From Charina bottae (Eukaryota; Chordata; Lepidosauria; Squamata; Charinaidae), in contig JALMGJ010000015.1 in NCBI GenBank assembly GCA_023362775.1, positions 10,189,501 through 10,253,500 on the forward strand: 64,000 nucleotides of DNA, read 5' to 3'. The notes beneath the pieces were generated by a model, which made no database searches, was not told where the DNA came from, and was given only the letters and a program-made list of their open reading frames with translations. The translations under genes were made by a program, and so were the position numbers. Of this stretch, positions 1 to 11,096 are shown piece after piece. Within the stretch, counting starts at the first letter, position 1; each line of letters begins with the position of its first letter.

Positions 1-1763
1 AAGGTATTCCACAAGGTGGGTGCCATCACAGAGAAGGCACGTCTCCTGGACCCCTACAAATGAAATTCCTTCACTGATGTGGTCCAAAGCATGCCCTCTC
101 TGCATGACCGGGTGGGGCGGGTAGATGTAATCAGGATGAGACAGTCCCTCAGGTATCCTAGCCCCATGCCATGTAGGGCTTTAAAGGTGATAACCAACAC
201 CTTGAATTGGACCCGGAAGCAAACTGGTACCCAATGCAGCTGATCTTATTGCATCCGTAACTGCCCATGCGGCCGCATTCTGGACCAGCTGAAGCTTCCG
301 GATACTCTTCAAGGGTAGCCCCATGTAGAGCGCATTGCAATAATCTATATGGGAGATGACAAGGGCATGAGTGACTGTTCGGAGGGCCTTCCGATCCAGG
401 AAGGGGCGTAACTGATGCACAACCCGAAGCTGTGCAAAGGCCCTCCTGGCCACGACTGCCACCTGCTCTTCGAGCTGGAGTCGTGAGTCCAAGAGGACCC
501 CCAGGTTCTGCACTGAATCTGAATGGGGCAGTGCCACCCCATCCACAGTCAAAGATGATAACTTCCTGGAAACCGAGAGGCCATCAATCCACAGCCACTC
601 CGTCTTACCAGGGTTCAGCTGAAGCCTGTTGTTCCCCATCCAGGTCCTTACAGCCCTCAGACACTGAGACAGGGTGTCGACTGCATCACTTACTTCACCT
701 GGGATGGAGATATACAACTGAGTATCATCAGCGTATTGATGATACCTCATCCCGTGGTGACGGATAATCTCCCCCAGTGGCTTCATGTAGATGTCAAATA
801 GGAGAGGAGAGAGAACCGAACCCTGCGGCACCCCACACAAGAGGGGTCGAGAGTCAGATCTCTCCTCCCCTATTACCACCAACTGGGAATGGCCCTGGAG
901 GAAGGAGGTGAACCAGCGCAAGACTACGCCACCCACCCCCAACTCCCTGAGCCGCCCCATAAGGATACCATGGTCAATGGTATCGAAAGCCGCTGAGAGG
1001 TCCAAGACAACAAGAATGGATGCACTCCCTCCATCTCGCTCCCACCAGAGATCATCCATAAGTGCGACCAATGCAGTCTCTGTCCCATATCCCAGCCTGA
1101 AACCTGACTGAACACACCAGCGGCGGCGGCACGGGGGGGGGTACACACGGCGGCGGTGCGGGGGGCTGCAGTGGTGCGTGCGTGCATGGTGGCGGCATGG
1201 GGGGGCGTGCGGTGGCACACGCGTGCACGGCGATGGTGGCAGCCTCCGCTAAAACACGGAAACACTGATACCGCGCCGCTGCCGCCACCGCTGTGCACAT
1301 GCACGCCGCCGCTTCCGGGTGGTGTGGCACCACACCACGCTGTGTGTGGCGACACACTTTTGTGTCGCGACACACAGTTTGGAAAGCTCTGGTCTAGATA
1401 ATCCAGAAACCTCTGGAGTTGCAGCGCCAACACCTTCTCAACCACCTTTCCCAAAAAGGGAAGGTGGGAGACAGGACGAAAGTTGTTTAAAACAGTGGGG
1501 TCCCGGGAAGGCTTCTTGAGGAGGGCGTGTACCAGTGCCTCCTTAAAGACCACCGGGAACACCCCCTCCCAAAGATGCATTAATCATCGCCTGGACCCAA
1601 CCACATGTGACCTCCCGGGCTGACTTAACCAGCCAGGAGGGACACGGGTCTAGGTGGCATGTGGTGGCATTTACAATCCGGATGATCCTGTCCACTTCAT
1701 TAGGTCCAAGAGGATCAAACTGTTCCCAGATAACAGGGTAAGTATGTTCCTCTGGCATCTCCC
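1..1763 (-). mobile_element. CR1/L2-like LINE, ORF2 RT and C-terminal part, degraded, runs off left edge
   Basis: This is a degraded reverse-transcriptase ORF of a non-LTR retrotransposon. Reading leftward on the minus strand, it shows an LQRFLDYLDQ segment near 1410, then FRLGYGTETALVALMDDLW, the motif A-like box AAFDTID (973-993), the motif B-like box GVPQGSVLSPLLF, and YADD (724-735). After that come the thumb-like stretch MGNNRLQLNPGKTEWLW and the C-terminal SHIDYCNALYMGLPLKSI. An intact copy would copy its own RNA at a nicked target. Here a GC-rich insertion breaks the RT, a deletion lies near 235-265, and frames shift, so it is dead. The 5' part resumes at 3842 beyond a DNA transposon. 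The 3' UTR and tail lie beyond the window. It is the same family as the LINEs at 11097 and 55444. The CR1/L2 label rests on recalled family patterns. Confidence 0.85.
1108..1392 (-). mobile_element. GC-rich nonautonomous hAT-like element inserted in the LINE RT
   Basis: Very GC-rich, CpG-rich DNA dominated by GGC and GTGTGC runs breaks the LINE frame between LQRFLDYLDQ and FQSGFRLGYG. Its right end (about 1342-1392) carries GTGTGTGGCGACACAC and CAGTTTGGAAAGC, matching in inverse orientation the left end of the element at 34173-34451. The left limit is blurred and no clear 8-bp target duplication is visible, so this copy may be truncated. It encodes nothing recognisable; the overlapping GC-rich reading frames are compositional. 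Confidence 0.6.
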
Positions 1764-2140
1764 CAGATTGTTAGGCTGACCATATTTCCTTCAGACAAAA
1801 ACAGGACATTTGGGATGGCAAAACGGGACAGGGTCTTATGCCACCATGCCGGCCTCCAAACCCCGCCCCCCAGTCCACGCAATTGGCTCCCACCTGCAAA
1901 CCCCACCCCCCACCCCACACGATTGGCTCCCACCTGCAAACCCCACCCCAATCAGCGTGATTGGCTCGGATTTTAATTTTTTTTTTTCGATTTTGAAAGG
2001 TTTTTTTTTTTCTTCTAGCAGTAAATGGTGCGGCAGAGCTGGTGTGTTTGGGGGAGGCCGGAGTACACACAGTGTGCACACAGCACCATCATCGGCCGGG
2101 GAACAAGGGGCGGGGATGGAGGCCCACCACTGCCCCATAC

Positions 2141-3420
2141 CCCTCGGGCTTGGCCGAGGGAGGGAGGAGAGTCGCTGCTGCTCCAACCGCCGCAGAGCAG
2201 GAGAAGCAGGAGGAGCCGGCTGTGCTCAGCTGCTTCAACCACACCACTCCACCCCTTGCTGCCCACTGAAGCTCCCAGGGTGGCCAGCTCCTGCTTCTCC
2301 TGCTCAGCGGCCCGACAACTCTCCTCCCTTGGCCAAGCCCGATCAGATGCACACACACACACTCACAGGACAGACTGCCCTCGGCAGGAGCCGGCCGTGC
2401 TGAGGGGCTTCAGCCACACCACTCCGCCCCTTGCTGCCCACTGAAGCTCCCCAGGGTGGCCGGCTCCTTCTTCTCCTGCTCAGCGGCCCAACAATTCTCC
2501 TCCCTCGGCCAAGCCCGATCAGATGCACATACACACATTTTTCTTCTTATATCTCTTTTCCCCCCCCCATGTTTGCAGTTTTTATTTTTATAGTTTATTA
2601 ATCTCTACTTAATATTATATTCTTTTTAATATATATAGAAGAAAGAAGAAAAATGTAAATCAAGTATTTACACATTTTTTTGTTAAGAAAACGAGGTATT
2701 TTAATGAAATGTACATATGCATTGTATGGTAAAGATATATAAGTCAAAAATTTAATTTGAAATAAATACTTAATAAATCAGTAATATAACACAAGAGAAG
2801 AAAAAGAAAATAGTGATAAGGTTAGAAATAGATATATATAAATAAAGTAGTTAGAAAGGGTTAGAGGAAGAAGAAGGGAAGAGGGAAACGGAGGGAAAAT
2901 AATTTAGAATAAAGATATGTTATATGAAATATATTAGATAGTGAATATTATAAATCAAATGTAAATATGTATACATAAATGTAGTTATTGTTATGTGTTA
3001 TATGTTTTGTTTATGTTGAATGTAAATAAAATTAAAATTTTATATTAAAAAAAAGATGCACATACACACACTCACACACTCACAGGACAGACTGCCCTCG
3101 GCAGGAGCCGGCCGTGCTGGGAGGCTTCAGCCACACCACTCCGCCCCTCGCCACCCGCTGAAGCCCCCAAGCATGGTCAGCTCCTGCCAGGGCAGTCAGA
3201 GTGTGTGGCTGAAGCAGCCGAGCGCAGCCGGCTCCTCCTGCTCTTGCTCTGTTGCAGGGAGGCTGGAGAAAGAGGCTTCTCCTGCTCAGCGGCCCAACAA
3301 CTCTCCTCCCTCGGCCAAGCCCGATCAGATGCGCACACATACACACACACACCATACCCTCTTTCTCCAGCCTCCCCATGACCAAATGCACCCACACCTG
3401 TTGCAGGGAGGCTGGAGAAA
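2141..3420. repeat. Tandem and inverted units (about 176 bp) inside the hAT element
   Basis: Blocks starting at the GATCAGATGCACA motif recur at about 2341, 2517 and, with variation, 3322. Each includes a CA run, GGACAGACTGCCCTCGGCAG, a TTCAGCCACACCACTCC segment and CTCAGCGGCCCAACA. The start of the region (2141-2180) carries part of the unit in inverted orientation. The L1 insertion interrupts the array. Overlapping reading frames here are repeat artefacts. The function is unknown; internal minisatellites are common in nonautonomous DNA transposons. Confidence 0.65.
2538..3053 (+). mobile_element. L1-like 3' end, nested in the hAT element
   Basis: This AT-rich block ends in ATATTAAAAAAAA and is flanked by a perfect 17-bp duplication AGATGCACATACACACA (2521-2537 and 3054-3070). 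A long duplication plus a terminal A run is the signature of target-primed insertion by L1 machinery. Only noncoding 3' sequence is present, so the copy is severely 5'-truncated. It is younger than the hAT element it interrupts. Assignment to L1 rather than an L1-mobilised sequence is inference. Confidence 0.65.
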
Positions 3421-3841
3421 GAGGATGTGGGGTGCGTGTGTGTGTGCGCGCGATTACGCTGAGCAAGTAATCTGCACGCGCGCATGCGCGCACCCTCTTT
3501 CCAAAACCTTCCCGTGCCTGCTTTGCTTTCCCTGGCCTCACCACTGCTGGGCAAACAATCTCAGGATCAGGTAAGGAGGCAGGAACCTGGACTGTGGTGT
3601 TGCTTCTGCTGCTGGGCTCGCACGTGGCAACTGGGCTTCCAGTTGCCGCGCTGATAGGGCCTCTTCCGGGCTGCCTCCAATGGCAAGTCCGGCTCCAGTT
3701 CTCCTTCCTGTCTTCCTGTCCTCCTTCCCGCCGGGTTTAAAAAAGGGACAAAATTGAGATTTTGATCAAAACGACGGGATGGTTGAAAAATGCTAAAATA
3801 ACGGGACTGTCCCGTTCAAAATGGGACGTATGGTCACCCTA

Positions 3842-4035
3842 CAGATTGTGCCTCATGCTTAGAGTTTAACTTAGAATGAATCTGAGCGATTTTGTCCTGC
3901 AGATGCTCGGCAAACTCTTCCGACCAGCCCTGTAAATGGGTCACCAAATCCACCCGACCCAGAAGAGATCTAGCAATCTTAAACAGGGCCATCGGGCGGC
4001 ATTCTGCGGACGCAATAAGAGCAGAGAAATAATCA
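3842..4035 (-). mobile_element. 5'-side fragment of the left-edge CR1/L2-like LINE
   Basis: This is the continuation of the LINE at 1-1763 beyond the hAT element. It resembles 58195-58360 of the LINE at the right of the window; both share GGCATTCTGCGGA and CAATAAGAGCAGAGAAAT. Homology stops near 4035, which I take as the 5' truncation point. The 8 bases CAGATTGT at its left are the hAT target duplication. Confidence 0.75.
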
Positions 4036-4568
4036 CAATATTTAATCTGTGTGGTAGAGGAGTAGCTGGGGTCTCAGGTTTATGTAAGTATAAAGGTGTT
4101 TTGGGGGGACTGGGTTGTTTTTCTTTGTGCTGTTGTTTTTGTCTAGTATTAATGGGGGCTGTTAAAGAGGTATAAAGACTGCCTGCCCAAAGAAATTTCA
4201 TAACTAAGTTTCTTGGAGGTTTTATCTGAAGAGGAATCCCTAGCTTTGATTTCTACTTTAGCAACCTTTCATTGAGAAATATAATTTTTAAAAAATACCC
4301 AGAAATGTATGAGAGGAAGGATGGTATAAAAATAACAATTAATAAACAAAATAGTTGAGACTGTATAGCATTTCTATGCAGATTCTATTTATTTTAGTGG
4401 GTTTATCAGAAGAAAGTATTTAATAGAGTTTGCCTCAGGTCTTTTAAATAATACAATCAAACAACATGCAGAACTTATTTTTTTTCCTGTGACTGAGGGC
4501 TAAATGTACTTGTCTTTACGTGGGATTCTAGGGGTTGCACTCCCCCAAACCTCAGGTGAGGTTTTATA

Positions 4569-4572
<4 letters not shown>
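4036..4572. other. Unassigned stretch, nothing recognised
   Basis: I see no repeat family, RNA gene or convincing exon. A 79-codon plus-strand frame starting at 3936 crosses from LINE-derived DNA into unique sequence and has no recognisable motif. Confidence 0.5.

Positions 4573-4619
<47 letters not shown>
4573..4619. repeat. (GT)n microsatellite
   Basis: About 23 uninterrupted GT dinucleotides, preceded by a short TATATA run. Confidence 0.95.
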
Positions 4620-4621
<2 letters not shown>

Positions 4622-5142
4622 ATAAATTATACTTGATTTAATTTTGAGTTACCTTGAATTAAACCTTCATCGTTTGACTCAAACATAGTTAATGTTATCA
4701 CCATCCATATATTTAACACTTTTTCCCTTTTGTTACATTAAGCATGGTAATTTTCTGGTAACTTTGAAAGAGCTCTGGGGACCTCATTCATGCAGAAAAT
4801 CTTGGGGTCTCTCACGAGGCAGCTCTGCATTAGAATATGTATTGTGGTTATAAGCTCAGTTCAAAACATTTCCCTATTGATGTAAATTATCTTTTTCTCT
4901 GTAAGAAATATATATTCTGCTGTCTTTTGCACTTTGGGACTGGTTGGGAGGGAGAATAATCAACCACTTTTACCGTGATTAAAGTCTGTGCATCGTTTGG
5001 CTAGGATGCTAAAACAATAAAGAAAATCACCGCCCATGACTTACAGTTTATTTTTGTTTATTTGTTTTTCACCTTAGTAAAGATTTTGAAATGCTAAAGA
5101 GGAAAGCATCTTTGATTCAAATAAATGCATTTATTGAAATTT
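4620..5142. other. Unassigned AT-rich stretch
   Basis: No coding, RNA or repeat signature recognised. Confidence 0.5.
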
Positions 5143-5340
5143 GAGAGAGCCAGTTTGGTGTAATGGTTAAGGCACCAGGCTAGAAACTGGGAGACCGTGA
5201 GTTCTAGTTGCCCCACATGGGACAAATCTGGAGTGTGTAGGGCATGCATATGGTGTGAAAAGCTACACACACTCCAGATTTGCCCAATAAAATTGAGTAG
5301 AACCCCACAGATAAAACATGAAGTAAACACACCAAACTGA
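5143..5340 (+). mobile_element. Sauria-type SINE head fused to a hairpin
   Basis: The first 65 or so bases match the tRNA-derived head of squamate SINEs (GAGCCAGTTTGGTGTAATGG, then GGCACCAGGCTAGAAACTGG, with the B-box region GAGTTCTAG). The usual GGGTGACCTTGGGCCAGTCAC body is absent. In its place is a hairpin with arms at 5223-5240 and 5263-5282. The far end (5329-5339, ACACCAAACTG) is the exact inverse of CAGTTTGGTGT at 5151-5161. A normal copy would be transcribed by RNA polymerase III and mobilised by a LINE; this one is rearranged. Confidence 0.7.
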
Positions 5341-6419
5341 GCATGCTATGATACATTTTCTCAAAGCTCAAGCTGAGAAAGAAGCTTAGAAATCCATTCT
5401 GTATTTATCTGAGAGTGATAAGTAATGTAAAAGGCTTTGATAAGAGACAAATTATCTCTTTTAGCTGACCCTTTACTTGAGCATTCCTCCGTTAGTGATT
5501 TCTGCATTCTGCTCCAAATGATTGCTTTGTCACTGGCTAAGAATAAGAATTTCAACATTTGTAAGCAGAACAAATAGGGAAAGAGAAGAGGCCATTTCTT
5601 TCTAGAAAAAGCAGAGAAAGGTTATCTGCCCAAAGCATTAATTTTTAGCTTTTATGAGTATCTACCAAAGGTACAAATCAAAAATTATGCCCAACATAGC
5701 AGTGACAATTTTGTTGACATTACTGTGAATCTTTGAATAGTATGAACTCTCTCTGTAGGCTATAAAGTACTTTCATACAAGTCAGTGAGAATTTCAGTTT
5801 TGTGGAAGAGGAGTTGTGGTTTATCAACATCTGGAGGAGCCACAAGCTCACCACTCCTTCAGTAGATGCTGGTTGCTACTGATTTCAGAAAGCTGAATCT
5901 GATACATCTGTGTTGAGCTGATAATGAACTGGAAACATAGAACCTTTGTTTATCTCCAGCAGTATAATCAGTATAATCCAGCTGTTAGACCTATTTAAGT
6001 CTTGAGTCTTGCTCCTCAAAAGGGTAGGTTTTAGTTTCTCATATTTTTAATACTAAAAGGACAGAGTCTCTTTCAAAGACCTGTTTCATCACATTAGGAG
6101 AGGTTTGTGTCCAATCTGATGTTGTGCTCAATGCATAACAATGTCACAAAAAGCTGTATTACAGGGCTAAATGTGCATCCGGGGATCTTTGGGGATGCTC
6201 ACAAAGATAACAGCTCAAGAGCAGGTTACATTTTCAGTCTGCTGAAGAATCACATTGGTCTCAAAGCAAGCCGAAATGTGGAATACACACATTGCTACTT
6301 CTTATTAGTATTGCTGCTAAATGATGACTAAGAAGTCACATTACCATCATAACCAAGGCTAAGCAATCTTAACTGGTAGCAACGTTAAGGAATCCTAACT
6401 GCTACTAAGTATCTACAAG
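5341..6419. other. Unassigned stretch
   Basis: Unique-looking sequence with a few frames of 60-75 codons, none with recognisable domains. No splice-flanked exon stands out. Confidence 0.5.
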
Positions 6420-7167
6420 TAACAATACTACCTCTGTCATATTGTCCCTCAACACACCAGAAGAGCTTTTACTCTTGCTTGTCCTGGAGGAAAGCTGCTA
6501 TAACATACCAAGAGAGCCGCGACTCTGTCCTTGCAGTGAGGGGGAAATTGAAACTGTGGGTCATGTGTTGCTGCACTGCCTTTTTTTATAGAAATCTATG
6601 AGACATGTGGGGCATGATGGCTCAGTGGTTAATATGCCAGGCTTGTCGATCGGAAGGTTGCAAGTTCGGCAGTTTGAGACCCGAGCGCCGCGTGATGGAG
6701 TGAGCTCCCGCACTCACCCCAGCTCTTGCCAACCTAGCAATTCGAAAGCATGAAAATGCAAGTAGATGAATAGGTACCACTTCGGTGGGAAGGTAACACT
6801 GTTCCGCATGTGTCATGCCAGCCACATGACTGTGGAAGCATCTTCGGACAACGCTGGCTCTTCGGCTAACAAACGGAGATGAGCACTGGCACCTAGAGTC
6901 GGACACGACTGCACAAATGTGCGGGGGGAACCTTTACCTTTACCTTTATAGTTATCTGTCCTAGTTATTTGTAATATTTAGATTATTCATTGTAAAATTA
7001 ATTGTAATGTTATAGGATTCTTTTGAGTTTCAATACCTCTACTCTGTAATTTTATCTTAATAATTTTTATCTATAACTTATTTTATTCTATCAATAAGAT
7101 TTTTAATTTTTATTTTATTCTAATTTTTATAAGTTCTATGCTGGTCTACGACCAAAATAAAATTGAT
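6420..7167 (+). mobile_element. R4-like LINE C-terminal end and 3' UTR, split by a SINE
   Basis: Before the SINE at 6608, a plus-strand frame reads PCSEGEIETVGHVLLHCLF. This is a Cys/His motif near the C-terminus of several LINE clades and matches IGAIETTAHVLLYCTFY in the minus-strand LINE at 31239. After the SINE come an AT-rich UTR and the 3' end CTGGTCTACGACC, AATAAAAT, then TTGATTGATTGAA. The same 3' end recurs near 17720 and, inverted, near 31245. It is 5'-truncated and has no intact ORF. The clade name (Dong/R4-like) is tentative. Confidence 0.65.
6608..6945 (+). mobile_element. tRNA-derived SINE with (TTTACC)n tail, copy 1
   Basis: The A-box-like TGGCTCAGTGGTTAA and the B-box-like GTTTGAGACCC mark a tRNA-derived head. 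The body includes CCCAGCTCTTGCCAACC, CGAAAGCATG and GGTACCACTTCGGTGGG, and the tail is AACCTTTACCTTTACC. This is one of six copies of the family in the window. It is inserted in an R4-like LINE 3' end. A flanking repeat of about 12 bp (TTATAGAAATCT / TTATAGTTATCT) is imperfect, so the exact limits are approximate. Confidence 0.85.
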
Positions 7168-8001
7168 TGATTGAATTGCTAATAATTTTCATTTAACTCA
7201 ATATAATCAGCTATCAGATAAGCATGGAATTAAAACTACATATTCCATTCAATTTTGTAAACGTTTTTCAGTCAAAAATATATCTGGGATTGTATCGTCC
7301 TCTGTTCAGTTAGCTACAACACTCGATATATTGCCATCTATTAAAACTGAAGGCAAAATAATAACAGCTTTGACTGAGAGTTAGGTGAAGATTTAGCATG
7401 TAATCCTGTTTGGATTACAGGCAGTAATTATATTAATTGGGGTCAGAATAAACTAGACTAAGAAAGATCTTGCCTTAAAATGTTAAATTCAGTCAGAACT
7501 GCTGGAAGCACCCTTTAAATCAAACAGTCATACAGCTGAAGTGTTGCCCTTGAATGCTGCCCTCTTAATATTGCTTGTGAAGATCATTCTTCCAGAAGTT
7601 GGCTGTAAATGGGAATAAATGTGTGTAGTCACTCTGAAGATCTCTGCAGGTTGCTACTGTGCTTTCAGTTCTAGCCAGCTGTACAACTGAGCAAAAGTCA
7701 ACACTTGACCAGTGGTATTAGAGATCCTGAAATCATGCATAAGTTGAAATGGAGTATTTGAGATGATCACACTCATGATCAAACTCACAAAATGGGCAGT
7801 GGAGTGCGACGTTGATGGGACACAAGGTGGCCATTGGCAAGGCATTTACATTCTTTCAACGGAACATGGAGACTTGCCCTGTTGACATGATGCATTTTTA
7901 TTTTCTACACACAAGTATCAATTCATTGCTGGAATATCAAGTGTGAAAGACAAGGAGACCTCAGTCTAAAGCGGCAAGAGATTTTCATGCAAAAAACACA
8001 G
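7168..8001. other. Unassigned stretch
   Basis: No recognised repeat, exon or RNA gene. A 63-codon minus-strand frame (7654-7845) has no recognisable motif. Confidence 0.5.
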
Positions 8002-8017
8002 TTTAATTGCAATTTAA

Positions 8018-8585
8018 TGTTTTTTTAAATAAATTTTATTAAAAATTTTAAAAACATAAAAACTAACACAAAGTAATACAAAATAGAAAGAACAAAGGAA
8101 GAAAGAGAGGATAAAAGTGCAGTGAGAAAGAATAAAAAGAAATAGAAAGAAGTTTCCGATTTACTCTGCAGCAAATATAAGTATGATTACAAAATTACCT
8201 CTTCCTCCATGATTACAAAAAAACCCTCACTTTTTTCTATTATCCTCCCCCCCCCCCCAATCATCAAAACCACAAGTCATAAGTACATTTTTTCCATGTC
8301 ATGCAAAAAGTCTATAAGGGGTTTTCAGTCAACCATAAATGAAAATATAGTCTTTTCTCTGACCAAGGAAAACAAAAATTCTCTTTAAGGTTAGAACATA
8401 ATGTAAATTTCAATCCTTTCAACCACATATTTTCCCATTGTTCCATTTATACACTGTATGTAACCAAAATTTTAGCCCATTTTATCATAGATTCTTTCAC
8501 TTGTTCTTCTTCTGTCTCATGCTTCAACAAAAATTGATACATTTTAGCAATGACATGTTCATCATTAATGCATAATTCTGTGCAA
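8018..8585 (-). mobile_element. L1 3' end with the ORF2 C-terminus remnant
   Basis: A 16-bp perfect duplication TTTAATTGCAATTTAA (8002-8017 and 8586-8601) flanks an insertion whose minus strand ends in AATAAAATTTATTT plus A residues. Read on the minus strand, the 5' part gives fragments such as KHETEEEQVKESMIKWA and MEQWENMW, which resemble the C-terminus of vertebrate L1 ORF2. The rest is 3' UTR with a pyrimidine-rich stretch. It is severely 5'-truncated and inactive. The segment GCAAAAAGTCTATAAGGGG (8304-8322) is shared with the L1 end at 24859. Confidence 0.85.
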
Positions 8586-8601
8586 TTTAATTGCAATTTA
8601 A

Positions 8602-9520
8602 AAGGAACATATTTTCCAATTGCAAAAATTAGTATACTACAAATGACCTTTAATGCAACCTATACCGTACGATTAGTTGACGCTGATGTGATACATTCCC
8701 CTAGTTCAATAAAAATCCAGCCCTCTATTTTTGCTTCATATGATTGTTCATAACTATTAGTTGAGGCAATGAAACTAGATTGCTGTGTGAAGCTTCAATT
8801 ATATTGCAGCCTAATCTATCTCAAAGGACTATGAGGATAATAATGGGGTTCACCATGTTCACACTTTAAGCTTCTTGAGGAAAATATATTAATGTAATAA
8901 ATAAAGTTCAGATTTTTTTTCTTTAAAAAATGTGGGAGCATATCATAAAAAACAAAGAAAAGTCTTAACCTTACCGAAAATGGATCAATACTGTGCTGAA
9001 ATCTTCTCCAACTTTCCCAGATCTTTCCTTTGAGTTTCTTTTTCCTCTGCTAAAATTTGTATTTTCACATTGCTTTGGAATTTATTTAGAATTTATTTTG
9101 GTGGAATCGAGTTTATTTCATCATTGAAAGGTGAAGAAGGTGCTGTTCCATTCCCTTCCTCCTTCCCCCCCCCCCTTCTGTTATTTGTGTCTCCTGGTTA
9201 CCTACACATTTTGATGTGGAAAAACACAGGGGAGAGCTCTTTTGTGTCATTATTAGGATGAAGGGGTGTAAATTGAAGATCAGTAAGCTAGAAAGGTTGT
9301 AGGTGACTAGAGAAATCATTGCACCATAAAAGATTGGGCACATACCCTCAGCCTCATCATGATTCAGATTAACACAAGACTATCGCCAACATACACAAAA
9401 ATGTCTGTATTTTTTTTACTCATTTGATTTTTTTTTCCTGTTAAACTGAAAGAAATTAGTTTAAAAGATGTAGGGTTGGTGTTCTTTCTGATACCAGTAA
9501 TTGACTTTCTGCGAAGTTTT
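8602..9520. other. Unassigned stretch
   Basis: It contains a short C-run near 9167. No domain, repeat family or RNA gene is recognised. Confidence 0.5.
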
Positions 9521-9521
9521 T

Positions 9522-9748
9522 TGTTGTTGTTGTTCAATCTTGCTGTTCGATCTGCCTGGACTAGTCCCTGCAGTTTTCTTGGCAAGATTTCACAAGTGGT
9601 TTGCCATTGCCTCTTTCCTAGGGCTGAGAGACAGTGACAGGCCCAAAGTCACCCAGCCAGCTTTCATGCCTAAGGTGGGACTAGAACTCACAGTCTCCTG
9701 GTTTATAGCCCGTTGCTTAACCCCTAGACCAAACTGGCTCTTAGTCTA
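9522..9748 (-). mobile_element. Sauria-type tRNA SINE
   Basis: Inverse of the consensus: the head lies at 9710-9740 (AACCCCTAGACCAAACTGGC inverted) and the body GGGCCTGTCACT is inverted near 9637. The 3' half carries the GGCAAACCACTTGTGAAATC and GCCAAGAAAACTGCAGGGAC segments, inverted, then a GTT run representing the tail. RNA polymerase III promoter boxes are present but degraded. The overlapping 82-codon frame is not a gene. Confidence 0.85.
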
Positions 9749-10642
9749 AAGTAAAATTGAACCAGGAGGCAGGATTAAATGAAACATTTGCCAGTTTCTA
9801 TTCCATGTACAAATGAATCTACTCTAGTGGATCATTCTATTCATACTTCAGAATTCCTCCTCCATTTTCAGATTTAAAACATGCCACTAGTTTAGCAAAT
9901 TGGGAGGCAGAAGAAATCAAGGGGAAGAATCTTAGAGAACAGATGTATATAACTTTTTCCCAGCTGGAGTGACTTTTGTCTGTTGTTAGAGACATAACAT
10001 GAGTCACAAAATCTTTGGGGATTGTGTATGTTATGTATGTACACACACACACACACACACACGCACGTTTCTCTAGGATTTAGGAAAGCATCTCTATGGG
10101 GAAATGGGTATTTCTCTATTAGAGAAAGAGAACAGCTATCAGGAAGGAATGCAGAATGAATTCCATTCCATTCTAATGCTTGTAGTGTTCTTATCACTTA
10201 CAGCACTTTCCAGAATTCTGCAGGTAAAGGGAAAATGAAAGAATGCATGGAAGTGTATTTGTCATCAAATTTAAATATGAAGTGCTATGTAAAACAGGAT
10301 ATTAGCTCCCACCCCTCAACAGATGATGTAGAAAGACATTTTGTATTCAGTAAGACATGCCAATGCACCTTTCGTTCCTCCACCATAGCTGGTGAGGCAG
10401 CTATGTTATTTTGTAATCTGGAGGAGGAAAAGAACAATATGTTATATTTGTCACCTTCTGTAGATTCTTCATTAAAAAAGAAAAAGAAGAAAACTGTCTT
10501 AACTTTAAGAGTACCAGATGGAACAAATTCTTGTTACACTGCTTACTGTGGTTAATGTAGAGAGTTAACCACTTCTTAAGGGAAAGTGGGGATGATAGAG
10601 ATAACATGCAATAGATCTAGTATCCCCAAACCAATGCTGGAT
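9749..10642. other. Unassigned stretch with a short (CA)n
   Basis: A CA run lies at 10038-10062. The 106-codon plus-strand frame at 10235-10555 contains a lysine run from an A-rich tract and no recognisable domain. Confidence 0.5.
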
Positions 10643-10727
10643 TATAGTGGTTGTATATAGTGATGTCACATGAGATAGGCAGCCATATAAATAAGATAAC
10701 TAACTAAATAAATAAAATATAATCCCA
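10643..10727 (+). mobile_element. Short LINE-like 3' tail fragment
   Basis: GGCAGCCATATAAATAAG followed by AAATAAATAAAA resembles the 3' terminal segment of the CR1/L2-like LINEs here (compare GGTGGCCATATAAACCATTT near 17290). It is too short for certainty. Confidence 0.4.
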
Positions 10728-11096
10728 TCACTTCACTCACTGATTTATACCAAAATTTGTCACAGTTTAAAATTGAGAGTTTCCAAAAATCTTCTATGGA
10801 AAATCATTTGGTGTTTATGTGACATACTCAACTAAAATATTCAGTGAGTAAGTATGTGTGAGAGAGACCATCGTACTTCACAAAATGGTGGATAAAATTT
10901 AACCATATTTTGTGGCTTGCAGTGCTGTCTTCATCTGAAATGACAGCTCTTTCTGCTTTTGTCTTCATGTTAAACCCCAAATCTTGGTTAAAGAGACATA
11001 TAGGATGTGTGGACAGTGGGTTACAACCCTTGATCCTTGCTCTGGTGACTACATTTACTGCTCTACTGCTATTTTTTGTGGTCATGCTGTAGCTTC
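10728..11096. other. Unassigned stretch
   Basis: Nothing recognised. Two overlapping opposite-strand frames of 60-85 codons have no visible domain. Confidence 0.45.

Larger units (their letters stand above)
1772..3841. mobile_element. 2.07-kb nonautonomous hAT-type DNA transposon
   Basis: The ends are TAGGCTGACCATA on the left and, inverted, TAGGGTGACCATA on the right (12 of 13 identical). They are flanked by a perfect 8-bp duplication, CAGATTGT, at 1764-1771 and 3842-3849. An 8-bp duplication with short inverted ends is typical of hAT elements. The element splits a LINE whose sequence continues on both sides. Subterminal GGGACAG and CGGGACTGTCCCG motifs lie just inside the ends. No transposase frame is visible. 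The interior holds tandem CA-rich and GC-rich units and a later L1 insertion at 2538-3053, so the original element was about 1.5 kb. It would have needed a transposase supplied in trans. Confidence 0.85.

Noticed and set aside
10235..10555. 106-codon frame as a gene
   Set aside because: Contains a Lys run from an A-rich tract, no domain, no splice context.
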